From: CAZEYT01 sp964516295
GTDB lineage: Bacteria > Verrucomicrobiota > Verrucomicrobiia > Chthoniobacterales > Terrimicrobiaceae
Length of the DNA stretch: 15,410 nt
Direction: 5' to 3'
Assembly: GCA_964516295.1 (NCBI GenBank)
Contig: CAZEYT010000068.1
Span: forward strand, 1-15,410
Positions 1 to 7,200 of the stretch are shown one piece after another. Position 1 is the first letter of the stretch. Each line of letters begins with the position of its first letter. A program made the translations under genes and the position numbers. Below the pieces are notes generated by a model. It ran no database searches, had not been told where the DNA came from, and saw only the letters and a list, made by a program, of their open reading frames with translations.

Positions 1-1
1 A

Positions 2-496
2 GCGGTCATTCCCACCCGCGGCCTCATCGGATTTGAAACCGATCTCGTGAACGTAACCAAGGGTCACGGCATTGCGTCCCATCTCTTCAAGGAATACGGT
101 CCTCACCGCGGCGAGATCCCGAGCCGCAACAACGGAGTTCTCGTCTCGATGGAAGGTGGCACCAGCATGGCCTACGCCCTCGACAGCATTCAGGAACGCG
201 GCCGCCTCTTCATCGGACCGCAGGAGGAAATCTACGAAGGCATGATCATCGGAGAAAATGCCCGCCCGGACGATATGCCGGTGAATCCCTGCAAAGCCAA
301 AAAACTCACCAACATGCGAAGCCAGGGCGACGGCAAGGGCATTTCTCTTCAGCCGCCGCTCGTAATGAGCCTTGAGCGCTCGCTCGAGTATATCGCGCCC
401 GACGAGTATGTCGAAGTGACCCCAAAGTCGCTCCGCCTTCGCAAAAAGATCCTGGATGCGAACATGCGCAAACGCGCGAGTTCCAAAGTTGTCTGA
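2..496 (+). CDS. typA: TypA/BipA ribosome-associated GTPase, C-terminal part (5' end outside window)
   Basis: This is the last 164 codons of a translational GTPase of the TypA/BipA family, which binds the 70S ribosome and assists ribosome assembly and stress- or cold-related translation. The reading frame is open from base 2, so the GTG at 47 is an internal codon, not a start. The visible part matches the family's domain V and unique C-terminal domain: PTRGLIGFETDLVNVTKGHG, then RGEIPSRNNGVLVSMEGG, MAYALDSIQERG, GPQEEIYEGMIIGEN, a PCKAKKLTNMRS stretch and SLEYIAPDEYVEVTPKSLRLRK near the end. The G domain lies upstream of the window. The end is normal, with a basic tail before the TGA. It converges on ribBA, and a strong hairpin follows the stop. 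Identification is secure from the near-universal C-terminal motifs. Confidence 0.96.
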   Translation, partial: AVIPTRGLIGFETDLVNVTKGHGIASHLFKEYGPHRGEIPSRNNGVLVSMEGGTSMAYALDSIQERGRLFIGPQEEIYEGMIIGENARPDDMPVNPCKAKKLTNMRSQGDGKGISLQPPLVMSLERSLEYIAPDEYVEVTPKSLRLRKKILDANMRKRASSKVV

Positions 497-529
497 GACC
501 AACGACCCGTCTGTCGTAGTGTTTCCAAG

Positions 530-566
530 AAAGATGGGCTACAACTTGTGGCCCATCTTTTCTTTT
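530..566 (+). terminator. Rho-independent terminator of typA, overlapping the 3' end of ribBA
   Basis: A perfect 10-bp stem (AAAGATGGGC at 530-539 with GCCCATCTTT at 551-560) encloses an 11-nt loop. On the plus strand it is followed by a T-rich run (TTTTCTTTTTTC, roughly 558-569). It sits 33 bases after the typA stop. The loop and right arm also encode the last codons and the TAG stop (539-541) of ribBA on the other strand. On the minus strand the downstream sequence is not clearly T-rich, so it probably works best for typA and only weakly for ribBA. Confidence 0.85.
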
Positions 567-1738
567 TTCGTGGTGAGGTACCGGAGGTTGTGCGGATTCG
601 CCACCGAACGAATCGGCAGTTGCTCCACGATCTCCAAGTCGTAGCCGACCAAGCCGACGACTTTGCGCGGATTGTTGGTCAGCAACCTCAGCTTGTGGAC
701 GCCGAGGTCTGCGAGAATCTGCGCTCCGAGACCATAGTCGCGGAGGTCTATCGGGAATCCCAGTTTTTCGTTCGCCTCGACGGTATCGAGCCCCTGCTCC
801 TGCAGCTTGTAGGCATGGATTTTGGGTCCGAGTCCGATCCCCCGCCCTTCCTGTCGCATGTAAACGAGAACACCCGACCCGGCGGCTTCGATCTGTTTCA
901 TCGCCTGGTGCAGCTGTGAGCCGCAATCGCAACGCCGCGAGCCAAAGACGTCCCCCGTCAGACACTCGCTGTGCACGCGCACGAGAGTCGGCTTTTTCGG
1001 CGAGATTTTGCCCATGACCAAGGCCAGATGGTGATTCCCGTCGACGACCGACCGATAAAGATGCAGATCGAACTGACCGTAATCGGTCGGCATGAGAATG
1101 GACTCCTCCCGCACCACGAGTTTCTCGCTCTTGCGACGCCACGCGATGAGATCCTGGATCGAGCAGAGCTTCAGGTTGTGTTTCCGTTTGAAACGAATCA
1201 AATCTGGAAGTCGGGCCATCGAGCCGTCCTCTTTCAGGATTTCACAAATCACTCCGGAGGGATCCAGTCCCGCCAAGCGGGCCAGATCGACCGCCGCCTC
1301 GGTATGCCCGGCCCGGCGAAGAACGCCGCCCGGCTTCGCTTGGAGCGGAAAAACATGTCCCGGTTGAATAAGGGCATCGGCCCGGCTTTCGGGATCTGCC
1401 AGCACGCGAATGGTCGTCGCCCGGTCCTTGGCGCTGATTCCGGTTGAGATGCCGGTCGTTGCATCCACCGAGACGGTGAAATCCGTTTTGAAAAGCTCCC
1501 GATTGTGCGCCACCATCCGCTGCAATCCCAGGCGGGTGGCGCGCTCTTCTGTGATCGGCGCGCAGATGAGACCCCGGCCGTGTTTGGCCATGAAGTTCAC
1601 CGCGGTCGGTGTCACTTTGGCGGCCGCCATCACAAGATCGCCTTCATTCTCGCGATCCTCATCATCCGTGACGACGACCATCCTCCCACGTCGAATGTCG
1701 GAAAGAACGGCGGGAATGGGATCAAACGGAGACTTCAT
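539..1738 (-). CDS. ribBA: Bifunctional riboflavin biosynthesis protein RibBA (DHBP synthase / GTP cyclohydrolase II)
   Basis: A cytoplasmic fusion enzyme that makes both starting compounds of riboflavin: 3,4-dihydroxy-2-butanone 4-phosphate from ribulose 5-phosphate, and the diamino-pyrimidinone from GTP. The protein is 399 aa. RibB domain (about 5-205): DDEDRENEGDL at 25-35 and RAGHTEAAVDL at 142-152 with the catalytic H145. RibA domain (about 207-385): zinc cysteines C259, C270 and C272 in CLTGDVFGSRRCDCG, then YMRQEGRGIGL at 293-303, DLRDYGLGAQIL and TNNPRK. All key residues of both halves are present, so both activities are expected. The frame stays open upstream to 1876, but that start would overlap thiS by about 67 bases and adds an Arg-rich non-homologous stretch, so ATG 1738 is chosen. 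It is last in the apparent lpxL-thiH-thiS-ribBA group, 71 bases after thiS, and may also have its own promoter. Confidence 0.96.
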   Translation of the reverse strand: MKSPFDPIPAVLSDIRRGRMVVVTDDEDRENEGDLVMAAAKVTPTAVNFMAKHGRGLICAPITEERATRLGLQRMVAHNRELFKTDFTVSVDATTGISTGISAKDRATTIRVLADPESRADALIQPGHVFPLQAKPGGVLRRAGHTEAAVDLARLAGLDPSGVICEILKEDGSMARLPDLIRFKRKHNLKLCSIQDLIAWRRKSEKLVVREESILMPTDYGQFDLHLYRSVVDGNHHLALVMGKISPKKPTLVRVHSECLTGDVFGSRRCDCGSQLHQAMKQIEAAGSGVLVYMRQEGRGIGLGPKIHAYKLQEQGLDTVEANEKLGFPIDLRDYGLGAQILADLGVHKLRLLTNNPRKVVGLVGYDLEIVEQLPIRSVANPHNLRYLTTKKEKMGHKL

Positions 1739-1752
1739 GGATCGGACTGGAA

Positions 1753-1782
1753 AGATTAGCCCCGGCGATAACCGTGTTGCAA
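1753..1782 (-). promoter_or_regulatory. Possible sigma70-like promoter for ribBA
   Basis: In the 71-base gap between thiS and ribBA, read on the minus strand, TTGCAA (1782-1777) is followed after 18 bases by TAATCT (1758-1753). These match the -35 and -10 consensus at 4 of 6 positions each with acceptable spacing. Transcription would begin near 1746, leaving only about 7 bases before the ATG, so the mRNA would be nearly leaderless. No RFN (FMN riboswitch) element fits in the gap. The call rests on pattern only. Confidence 0.3.
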
Positions 1783-1809
1783 GAATGGCCTGATCCGGGA
1801 GTCGGGAAA

Positions 1810-2013
1810 TCACCCGCCGGCCGCCACGCGGAGCAACTCGATGCGATCGCCCTCGACGAGCGACCGCGTGCTCCACTCGGACCGGCGGAGTGCTTCACCA
1901 TTGTGCTCGATGAGCAGCATCGGGGCGGGAAGGCCCAGTTCATCGACCAATGCTTCGACCGTCGTCGCCACTTGGAGGTCTTTGTGTTCTCCGTTGACGA
2001 GCAGACGGATCAT
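1810..2013 (-). CDS. thiS: Sulfur carrier protein ThiS
   Basis: A 67-aa ubiquitin-fold sulfur carrier. Its C-terminal Gly-Gly is adenylated and thiocarboxylated, and it then donates sulfur to ThiG for the thiamine thiazole ring. The sequence has the typical MIRLLVNGE start, a central VEALVDELGL helix, LLIEHNGEALRRSEW, LVEGDRIELLR and ends exactly in AAGG. The ATG at 2013 overlaps the thiH TGA in an ATGA arrangement (2013-2010), which decides the start over a longer frame beginning at 2049 and implies coupled translation. Its usual partner thiG is not next to it. Small size lowers homology power, but the GG terminus and thiH context make the call strong. Confidence 0.93.
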   Translation of the reverse strand: MIRLLVNGEHKDLQVATTVEALVDELGLPAPMLLIEHNGEALRRSEWSTRSLVEGDRIELLRVAAGG

Positions 2014-3125
2014 ACAGCGCCAAGAATTCCAGCGTCCCAATCTTTCCAAACCGGATCGAGGCCAAGGCGGGACAGCGTTATTCCGACGGTCTGTGGATCG
2101 CGGTCATCGGAGATCGCGAACTGCTCGGTCGCGCTGGTTCCCCCGCTGCCTTCGACGGGACGGCCGCGGACGGTGAGGTGAAGTGACTCACGCCCCTGGC
2201 CCGTGTAGCCGCCGGGCTCTGTGTGGCTTCCCGCACTCATCATGGTCACCCCGAGCGGTGCCACGACATCGCGAAGCTGCGACGGCTCGCGCGTGCTCAA
2301 CACGATGCCCACGGTTGGAAACGAAAGGCGGAACGCACATAGGAGCTGGATAAACTCCCGATCTGCCAGCGGGTGGCGGGGCGTAAACTCCCCGGCGGAC
2401 GGGCGCATGCGGGGAAAACTCACCGTGATCTGAGATTTCCAACATACCCGCTGGATGTATTCCAAATGTGCGGCGAGTGCGAGAGCCTCGCGCCGCCAAT
2501 CGGAAAGACCGAAAAGCGCTCCAATGCCAATACGCCGGAACCCGGCAGAATGCCCGCGCTCGGGGCAATCGAGACGCCAATCGAAATTTTTCTTCGGGCC
2601 GAAAACATGAAGCTGCGCATACGTCTCGCGGTTGTAGGTTTCCTGATAGACCACCAAGCCCTCCGCCCCGGCCTCGACAAGCGGGCGGTATTCTTCCGCT
2701 TCCATCGGCGCGACCTCGATGGCCAGTGAGGGAACAAAGGTTCGGAGCCGCTCGATACAGAGTTGAAGGTAGCCGCCGGACACAAATTTCGGATGCTCCC
2801 CCGCCACGAGCAAGATGCTCCGAAAGCCCTGCCCGACCAGATGACGCGCCTCCCGCTCGACCTGGTCGACTTCGAGGGTCACCCGCTGAATCGCATTCTC
2901 CCGAGAAAACCCGCAATACGTGCAGGAATTGATGCATTCGTTCGAAAGATAAAGCGGCGCAAAAAGCCGCATCGTCCGCCCGAAATGACGGCGCGTGACC
3001 GAGGCGGACCTCGCAGCCATCTTCTCTAGCGCCTCGCGATCCATCGGCCGGATCAACCCGGCGAAGGATTTCAGCAGCGGCGAGGGCGAACTCAGGGATC
3101 GCTCAAAGACTTCGGAAAAGGCCAT
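2010..3125 (-). CDS. thiH: 2-iminoacetate synthase ThiH (radical SAM tyrosine lyase)
   Basis: A 371-aa radical SAM enzyme that cleaves L-tyrosine to dehydroglycine and p-cresol, supplying the glycine-derived part of the thiamine thiazole under low-oxygen conditions. The [4Fe-4S]-binding motif CX3CX2C is at C64, C68 and C71 (CINSCTYCGFSREN). Further family features are LLVAGEHP at 105-112, VAPMEAEEY, YQETYNRETY at 160-169, GIGALFGLSDW, VSFPRMRP, MMSAGSHTEPGGY and the C-terminal block QFAISDDRDP with PVWKDWD. Length matches the family. GGTGAG lies 6 bases before the ATG and is a fair ribosome-binding site. It starts 36 bases after the acyltransferase and overlaps thiS. The use of ThiH rather than glycine oxidase ThiO hints at an anaerobic or facultative lifestyle (inference). 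Confidence 0.96.
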   Translation of the reverse strand: MAFSEVFERSLSSPSPLLKSFAGLIRPMDREALEKMAARSASVTRRHFGRTMRLFAPLYLSNECINSCTYCGFSRENAIQRVTLEVDQVEREARHLVGQGFRSILLVAGEHPKFVSGGYLQLCIERLRTFVPSLAIEVAPMEAEEYRPLVEAGAEGLVVYQETYNRETYAQLHVFGPKKNFDWRLDCPERGHSAGFRRIGIGALFGLSDWRREALALAAHLEYIQRVCWKSQITVSFPRMRPSAGEFTPRHPLADREFIQLLCAFRLSFPTVGIVLSTREPSQLRDVVAPLGVTMMSAGSHTEPGGYTGQGRESLHLTVRGRPVEGSGGTSATEQFAISDDRDPQTVGITLSRLGLDPVWKDWDAGILGAV

Positions 3126-3161
3126 GGAAACTCACCAAGTTGCGGCATTCGCCGGGTCAAT

Positions 3162-4178
3162 TCAAGCGACCATTCCCGCCTTCGACCTTGGCAAGTCCCG
3201 TTCCACTGCCTCATCGAAGCGCGTGGCGGAATTTCCGTAAGCCGGATACCGCGCGATATGTCCGGCGGACGGCCGGAAACGCCAGTGCTTGTAGGACCAG
3301 AGCCAACACTCGGGGGCTTCGCGGATCCCCTTCTCCAGCACATCCCAGCATTGCTGCGCGATCGCGGCGGCGGGTGTGTCTTCCGAAAACTCGAGGGCCG
3401 GATGATAAATCATGCGATACGTGCCGTCGAGTTGCGGACGGCACTCGGCGGGAATGATCGCCGCTCCCGTATGCTTGGCCAGCGCGGCATGGATCTGCGT
3501 GACGCAGGTCTTGAGGCCGGAAAATTCGTCAATCACCACGCTTGCCTCGCGGGGATCGAGATTGAGATCGACCACGGCACAAAAGAACCCTCCGCTGCGA
3601 AGGTGCTTCAACATGCGGGCAATCGCCCGTTCCTGTGGCACGATGTGATGCCCGGTGCTCGCGCGAAGCCGGTCAAAGTAACTGCCGAGGAGCGGGTTCT
3701 TCAGACGCTGGGCGATCACCATTCCCGGGCCCAAAGAGAAGGCGAGATTCTGACCGAGCCACTCGAAGTTGGAAAAGTGGGCCGTGACATAAATCGCGGG
3801 CTTCCCGCGGTCAGCGGGCGAAACACCCTCTGTGCGTATCATCGACGCAGCCGACTGTTCGTTGAGCCGTGGCGACCAAAAGAGCTCGCACATTGTCCGG
3901 GCAAACGTCTGATACCCGGCCTGGACGATCCGCCGCTTCTCCTCCGCCGATTTCGAGTCGCCGAAGGCCGCGTCGAGATTTTGACGGGCTACCTCGCGCC
4001 CGCGCCCATCAATCGCGCAGGCCAGAAGCCCCAGCCACTTGGAAAATCCAACAACCGCCCGGTAGGGCAAACGGCAAACCGCCAACCCGGCCATGGCGAG
4101 GCCGAGAAACTCGCATCGCTGACGAAAACTCACCCGGACCGGGCTCCTGCGGGATCCAGCCCGGGTGGTTGAAGACAT
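3162..4178 (-). CDS. LpxL/HtrB-family lipid A (or lysophospholipid) acyltransferase
   Basis: A 338-aa inner-membrane acyltransferase of the LpxL/LpxM (HtrB/MsbB) superfamily, which transfers secondary acyl chains to the lipid A precursor. It has an N-terminal hydrophobic stretch at about 23-56, a QNLDAAFGD segment at 66-74 typical of the family, and the catalytic HX4E motif H134-FSNF-E139 (TAHFSNFEW). The ECWLWSYKHWRFRP block at 290-303 corresponds to the family's conserved W-x-H-(R/K)-W region. The usual DQ after the second block is replaced by DLNLDP (204-209), so acyl or acceptor preference may differ. The ATG at 4178 gives a normal basic N-terminus, but no clear Shine-Dalgarno precedes it. 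It lies 36 bases upstream of thiH on the same strand, probably as a cotranscribed gene of unrelated function. I leave the symbol blank because LpxL, LpxM and LpxP paralogues cannot be separated by eye. Confidence 0.88.
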   Translation of the reverse strand: MSSTTRAGSRRSPVRVSFRQRCEFLGLAMAGLAVCRLPYRAVVGFSKWLGLLACAIDGRGREVARQNLDAAFGDSKSAEEKRRIVQAGYQTFARTMCELFWSPRLNEQSAASMIRTEGVSPADRGKPAIYVTAHFSNFEWLGQNLAFSLGPGMVIAQRLKNPLLGSYFDRLRASTGHHIVPQERAIARMLKHLRSGGFFCAVVDLNLDPREASVVIDEFSGLKTCVTQIHAALAKHTGAAIIPAECRPQLDGTYRMIYHPALEFSEDTPAAAIAQQCWDVLEKGIREAPECWLWSYKHWRFRPSAGHIARYPAYGNSATRFDEAVERDLPRSKAGMVA

Positions 4179-4194
4179 CTGCTGACTGTCCGTC

Positions 4195-4220
4195 GAAATC
4201 GCGCGGATGCAAACGATTTC
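4195..4220. repeat. Inverted repeat in the xylA to acyltransferase gap
   Basis: GAAATCG at 4195-4201 and CGATTTC at 4214-4220 form a perfect 7-bp stem with a 12-nt loop, flanked by CGTC and GACG that could extend it past a 3-base bulge. It lies in the 55-base gap between xylA and the acyltransferase, both minus strand. There is no U-tract on either side, so it is at best a weak or factor-dependent terminator, or an mRNA-stability hairpin after xylA. Confidence 0.35.
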
Positions 4221-4233
4221 CCGGACGTCGGGG

Positions 4234-5544
4234 TCAGATCAGTTCATTGATAATGTTTTCGATCAACTCCTGACGTCCGCTGCCGCGTTGGACGGGATCG
4301 GCGGCGGCGAGGGCGATTTTCTCGAGCGATTCGAAGCTGTGTTTGTCGGCTTCGATTTCCGCGCCGAGGCCGGAATCCCACGAGGCGTAGCGTTGTTTGA
4401 TGATCTCCCCGAGACGTCCGTCCTCGCGGATCGCGGCGGCGATTTTCAGGCCGCGGGCGAAGGCGTCCATGCCACCGATGTGGGCATAGAAAAGGTCGAT
4501 CGGTTCGAACGATTCGCGGCGAACCTTGGCGTCGAAGTTCAGCCCGCCGGTCTTGAAGCCGCCCATCTTCAGAACGGTCAGCATGATCGCGCTCGTGAGA
4601 TAGAGGCTGCTCGGGAACTGGTCGGTATCCCAGCCGATGAGTTCATCACCCGTGTTGGCATCGATCGAGCCGAGGGCGCCGGCGGCCGCGGCCACTTCGC
4701 ACTCGTGGTGCATGGTGTGGCCAGCCAGCGTGGCGTGGTTGGTCTCGAGGTTGAGCTGGAAGTGCTCGAGCAGATCATACTCGCGGAGGAAGTTCAGGCA
4801 GGCGGCCGCGTCGCTGTCGTATTGGTGACGGGTGGGTTCCTTCGGTTTGGGCTCGATGTAAAACGGGCCTTCGAATCCGATCTTCTTTTTGTGGTCCACG
4901 GCGAGGTGGAGGAATTTCGCGAGGTGGTCGAGTTCCCGCTTCATGTCGGTATTCCAGAGTGTCGAGTAGCCCTCGCGTCCGCCCCAGAAAACATAGCCCT
5001 CGCCGCCGAGTTCGTGAGTGACCTCGAGGGCCTTTTTCACCTGGGCCGCCGCGTAGGCAAAGACCTCTGCGTTCGGGCTCGTGGCCGCGCCGTGCAGAAA
5101 GCGCGGATTCGCAAAAAGGCACGCCGTTCCCCAGAGGAGCTTCACACCGGTCCGATCCTGCTCCTCGCGCAGGACCTTGGCCACAGCATCAAGGTTTTTG
5201 TTCGACTCGGCCAACGTGGCTCCATCGGGGGCCACATCGCGGTCGTGGAACGCATAAAACGGCGCACCGAGTTTTTCGATGAATTCAAAAGCCACACGCA
5301 CCCGCTTTTGAGCGTTCTCGACGGAGTTCGTGCCGTCGTCCCACGGCCGGAGCATCGTTCCCGAGCCGAACGGATCCGATCCGGTGCCACGGAAGGTATG
5401 CCAATAAACCACCGAAAAACGCAGGTGGTCGCGCATGGTTTTCCCCTCGACGATTTCATCGGGGTTGTAGTGCTTGAAGGCGAGCGGGTTTTTGGATTTG
5501 GGGCCTTCGTAAGGGATGCGGGAGATATCAGGGAATGCACTCAT
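4234..5544 (-). CDS. xylA: Xylose isomerase
   Basis: Cytoplasmic, two-metal aldose-ketose isomerase converting D-xylose to D-xylulose (and usually D-glucose to fructose). The 436-aa protein is a class II enzyme (long N-terminal region, as in E. coli). All metal and catalytic residues are in place: H100 and D103 (FHDRDVAP), E231 and K233 (IEPKPKEPTRHQYD), E267 and H270 (ETNHATLAGH), D295 (GSIDANTGD), D306 and D308 (GWDTDQFP), and D338 (GGLNFDAKVRR). Numbering is offset by only one from the E. coli enzyme as I recall it. The frame runs open to 5763, but family homology begins at MSAFPDISRIPYEG, so ATG 5544 is used. No strong Shine-Dalgarno is seen. No xylulokinase, xylose transporter or XylR is adjacent. 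It is divergent from a HAD phosphatase across 77 bases. Confidence 0.98.
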   Translation of the reverse strand: MSAFPDISRIPYEGPKSKNPLAFKHYNPDEIVEGKTMRDHLRFSVVYWHTFRGTGSDPFGSGTMLRPWDDGTNSVENAQKRVRVAFEFIEKLGAPFYAFHDRDVAPDGATLAESNKNLDAVAKVLREEQDRTGVKLLWGTACLFANPRFLHGAATSPNAEVFAYAAAQVKKALEVTHELGGEGYVFWGGREGYSTLWNTDMKRELDHLAKFLHLAVDHKKKIGFEGPFYIEPKPKEPTRHQYDSDAAACLNFLREYDLLEHFQLNLETNHATLAGHTMHHECEVAAAAGALGSIDANTGDELIGWDTDQFPSSLYLTSAIMLTVLKMGGFKTGGLNFDAKVRRESFEPIDLFYAHIGGMDAFARGLKIAAAIREDGRLGEIIKQRYASWDSGLGAEIEADKHSFESLEKIALAAADPVQRGSGRQELIENIINELI

Positions 5545-5621
5545 GAGAGCCGCCGAACCAATCACGAAACTTTCGCTTTTACAAGGTGGACAGCGCCGCG
5601 CGGGTGTGACAGGGAAAGTCC
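5545..5621. promoter_or_regulatory. Divergent intergenic region xylA / HAD phosphatase
   Basis: This 77-base gap must hold the promoters of both divergent genes. I see an 11-bp palindrome, CGAAA-C-TTTCG, at 5565-5575, placed 20 bases before xylA, which could be a small operator. AGGGA at 5611-5615, 6 bases before the ATG at 5622, is one of the better Shine-Dalgarno matches in the window and supports the HAD start. No convincing -35/-10 pair is visible in either direction. Confidence 0.35.
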
Positions 5622-6425
5622 ATGCGCGACAAGGCGATCCTTTTTGATCTCGATGACACACTGGTGGTGGACAAGGCCGTTTCGAAAGAAGCGCTTGCCA
5701 AGACGGCGACGTTCTCCGGCACACGCCACGGAACGGCGACCGACGTTTTCCTCGCCCATGCAAAAGCCGAAAAGCGACGGCTTTGGGAAGCGAACCCGCA
5801 CCGCACCTACTGCGAGTCGATCGGGATCAGCTTTGAGGAAATCCTCTACGGTAACTTCGACGGAGACGGCCCGGAAGAGTTTCATAATCTCCGGACCTGG
5901 GCTCTCGACAACCGCGTCCGCTTCTACGACGCCCTCCTTCTTGCGCAAAACGTCGAGGAAGACGGGGCTGCGGAAGAACTCGCGGAGTTTCTCGTCTCGA
6001 CCCGACGCCGCCTTCAACGCCTCATGCCTGATGCGCTGGAAACCCTCGCCCGCCTGCATGAGGAATTCCGCATCGGTCTCCTGACCAATGGAGCGTCTTC
6101 GATTCAGCGCGAAAAGATCCGGGATGCCGCGCTCCTGCCGTTGTTTGACGCAGTTGTGGTTTCGGGGGAAAAGGGCGTGGGAAAACCGAAGCCGGAGGTC
6201 TTTTTCCATCTTCTCGACGAGTTGGGAGTGTCCCCGGAAAATGCCGTGATGGTCGGCAACAGCCTCGCCCGCGACGTGGCCGGGGCGCGTGCGGCGGGCC
6301 TCGCGGCGGCAGTGTGGCTCCGTGTCTCCGGCTCCGAGGAACCCGCCGACGTCACACCGGATGCCACGATTGATGGTCTTCACGAACTTCCGGCCGTTCT
6401 GCGGCGGATCTGGCCGGCCCGCTAA
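5622..6425 (+). CDS. HAD-superfamily hydrolase (phosphatase, YjjG/NANP-like)
   Basis: A 267-aa cytoplasmic HAD phosphatase with a C1-type helical cap. Motif I is FDLDDTL with nucleophile D9 and acid/base D11. The cap spans about 17-130 and includes WEANPHRTY and the GNFDGDGPEEF segment. Motif II is LLTNG (T155), motif III is GKPKP (K188), and motif IV is MVGNSLARDVAGARAAG, where the first acidic position is Asn213 and D218 supplies the second, as in YjjG-like members. The closest general types are N-acylneuraminate-9-phosphatase and nucleotide 5'-phosphatase YjjG, so a small sugar- or nucleotide-phosphate substrate is likely but not known. Its divergent placement from xylA is weak evidence for a sugar-phosphate role. 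It converges with the rhomboid-like gene, their stops separated by 7 bases. Confidence 0.88.
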   Translation: MRDKAILFDLDDTLVVDKAVSKEALAKTATFSGTRHGTATDVFLAHAKAEKRRLWEANPHRTYCESIGISFEEILYGNFDGDGPEEFHNLRTWALDNRVRFYDALLLAQNVEEDGAAEELAEFLVSTRRRLQRLMPDALETLARLHEEFRIGLLTNGASSIQREKIRDAALLPLFDAVVVSGEKGVGKPKPEVFFHLLDELGVSPENAVMVGNSLARDVAGARAAGLAAAVWLRVSGSEEPADVTPDATIDGLHELPAVLRRIWPAR

Positions 6426-6432
6426 AAACCTG

Positions 6433-7200
6433 TCAGGCCTTCGGCAGGTGCTTGGTGCAATACTCGCGCCCATCGGCCACCACGCGAAAATCGGCATCCG
6501 GATCAGAGACCTCCGTAACCCCGCAGACTTCGCAGCGGTGGAGCGTTTCGGTGACGGGCATTTTGGCCGCCTCGAATCGCGCGCGACGGTCTTGCACGGC
6601 CTTCCGATCCATTCGGTTCCGCACAAATTGCGGGCCGAAGAAAAGGAGATAATTCCCGAGGCACATGAGAACGATCATCCGCTCGGCGAGGCTGCCGAAG
6701 AGGAGCACCGACCCGGGAAAGATGAGACTGAAGAGCGCCACCCATTTGATTTTCACCGGAAGCACGAAAAACAGGAGAATCTCGAGATTCGGAGCCAGCG
6801 TGGCAACGGCGAAGAAGAGCGAGAGATTGAGAAAGACATTTCCAAACGAAGCACCGAAGACAAAGGCCGACGCCACGCACAGGAACATGCCAAGAAAGTA
6901 GTAGGCATTGACGCGGAACGTCCCCCAGCTTTGCTCCAAGAGGTCCCCCACCCACCACGTGAAGAGCAGGTAAAAGAAAATCCAGAAGAAGCTCGTCGTC
7001 CCGGGAATGAAGATCCAGCTCACGATGCGCCATACTTCCCCGCGGAGGATCGCACTGCGGTCGAGCGTGAGCATTTCGGCGTAGCCCGGATTGAGCGCCA
7101 CCAGAATGAAAACCAGCGCGCTCAGCGCGACGACGTAGCGTATGAGTCCGGGAATCGCGTAGCGTGCAAGGGCACGCTCAAGGTGATCAAGTATCGTCAT
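6433..7200 (-). CDS. Rhomboid-like membrane protein, catalytically inactive, with C-terminal zinc ribbon
   Basis: A 255-aa polytopic inner-membrane protein with about six hydrophobic segments (roughly 20-37, 66-83, 98-118, 121-138, 140-165 and 174-192). The RGEVWRIVSWIFIPG stretch (53-67), followed by a G-D-L-L-E-x2-W-G-T motif (85-94), is the rhomboid loop-1 signature. The catalytic Ser-Gly motif reads GASF (116-119) rather than GxSG, and the last membrane segment (LMCLGNYLLFFG) has no histidine, so the Ser-His dyad is not intact. This indicates a pseudoprotease that may bind or stabilise membrane clients. A soluble basic linker (194-214) leads to a CxxC...CxxH zinc-ribbon-like tail with C223, C226, C248 and H251. 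Its ATG overlaps the upstream nuclease TGA by 4 bases, so the two are probably translated together. Exact function is unknown. Confidence 0.8.
   Translation of the reverse strand: MTILDHLERALARYAIPGLIRYVVALSALVFILVALNPGYAEMLTLDRSAILRGEVWRIVSWIFIPGTTSFFWIFFYLLFTWWVGDLLEQSWGTFRVNAYYFLGMFLCVASAFVFGASFGNVFLNLSLFFAVATLAPNLEILLFFVLPVKIKWVALFSLIFPGSVLLFGSLAERMIVLMCLGNYLLFFGPQFVRNRMDRKAVQDRRARFEAAKMPVTETLHRCEVCGVTEVSDPDADFRVVADGREYCTKHLPKA

Noticed and set aside
306..1142. A 278-codon minus-strand frame overlapping typA and ribBA
   Set aside because: It is out of frame with ribBA and antisense to typA, Arg- and Ser-rich, with no conserved motif.
1739..1809. FMN riboswitch (RFN) or THI-box upstream of ribBA / thiH
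   Set aside because: The gaps (71 and 36 bases) are too short for these elements and contain no recognisable conserved blocks.
1739..1876. Longer ribBA start at 1876
   Set aside because: It overlaps thiS and adds 46 residues not seen in the family; MKSPFDPIPAV is a normal RibB start.
4207..6084. A 625-codon plus-strand open frame across xylA and the HAD gene
   Set aside because: It runs antisense to xylA and then in another frame of the HAD gene. The translation is low-complexity and Arg-rich, while both overlapped genes keep full catalytic motifs. High GC makes long antisense frames common.
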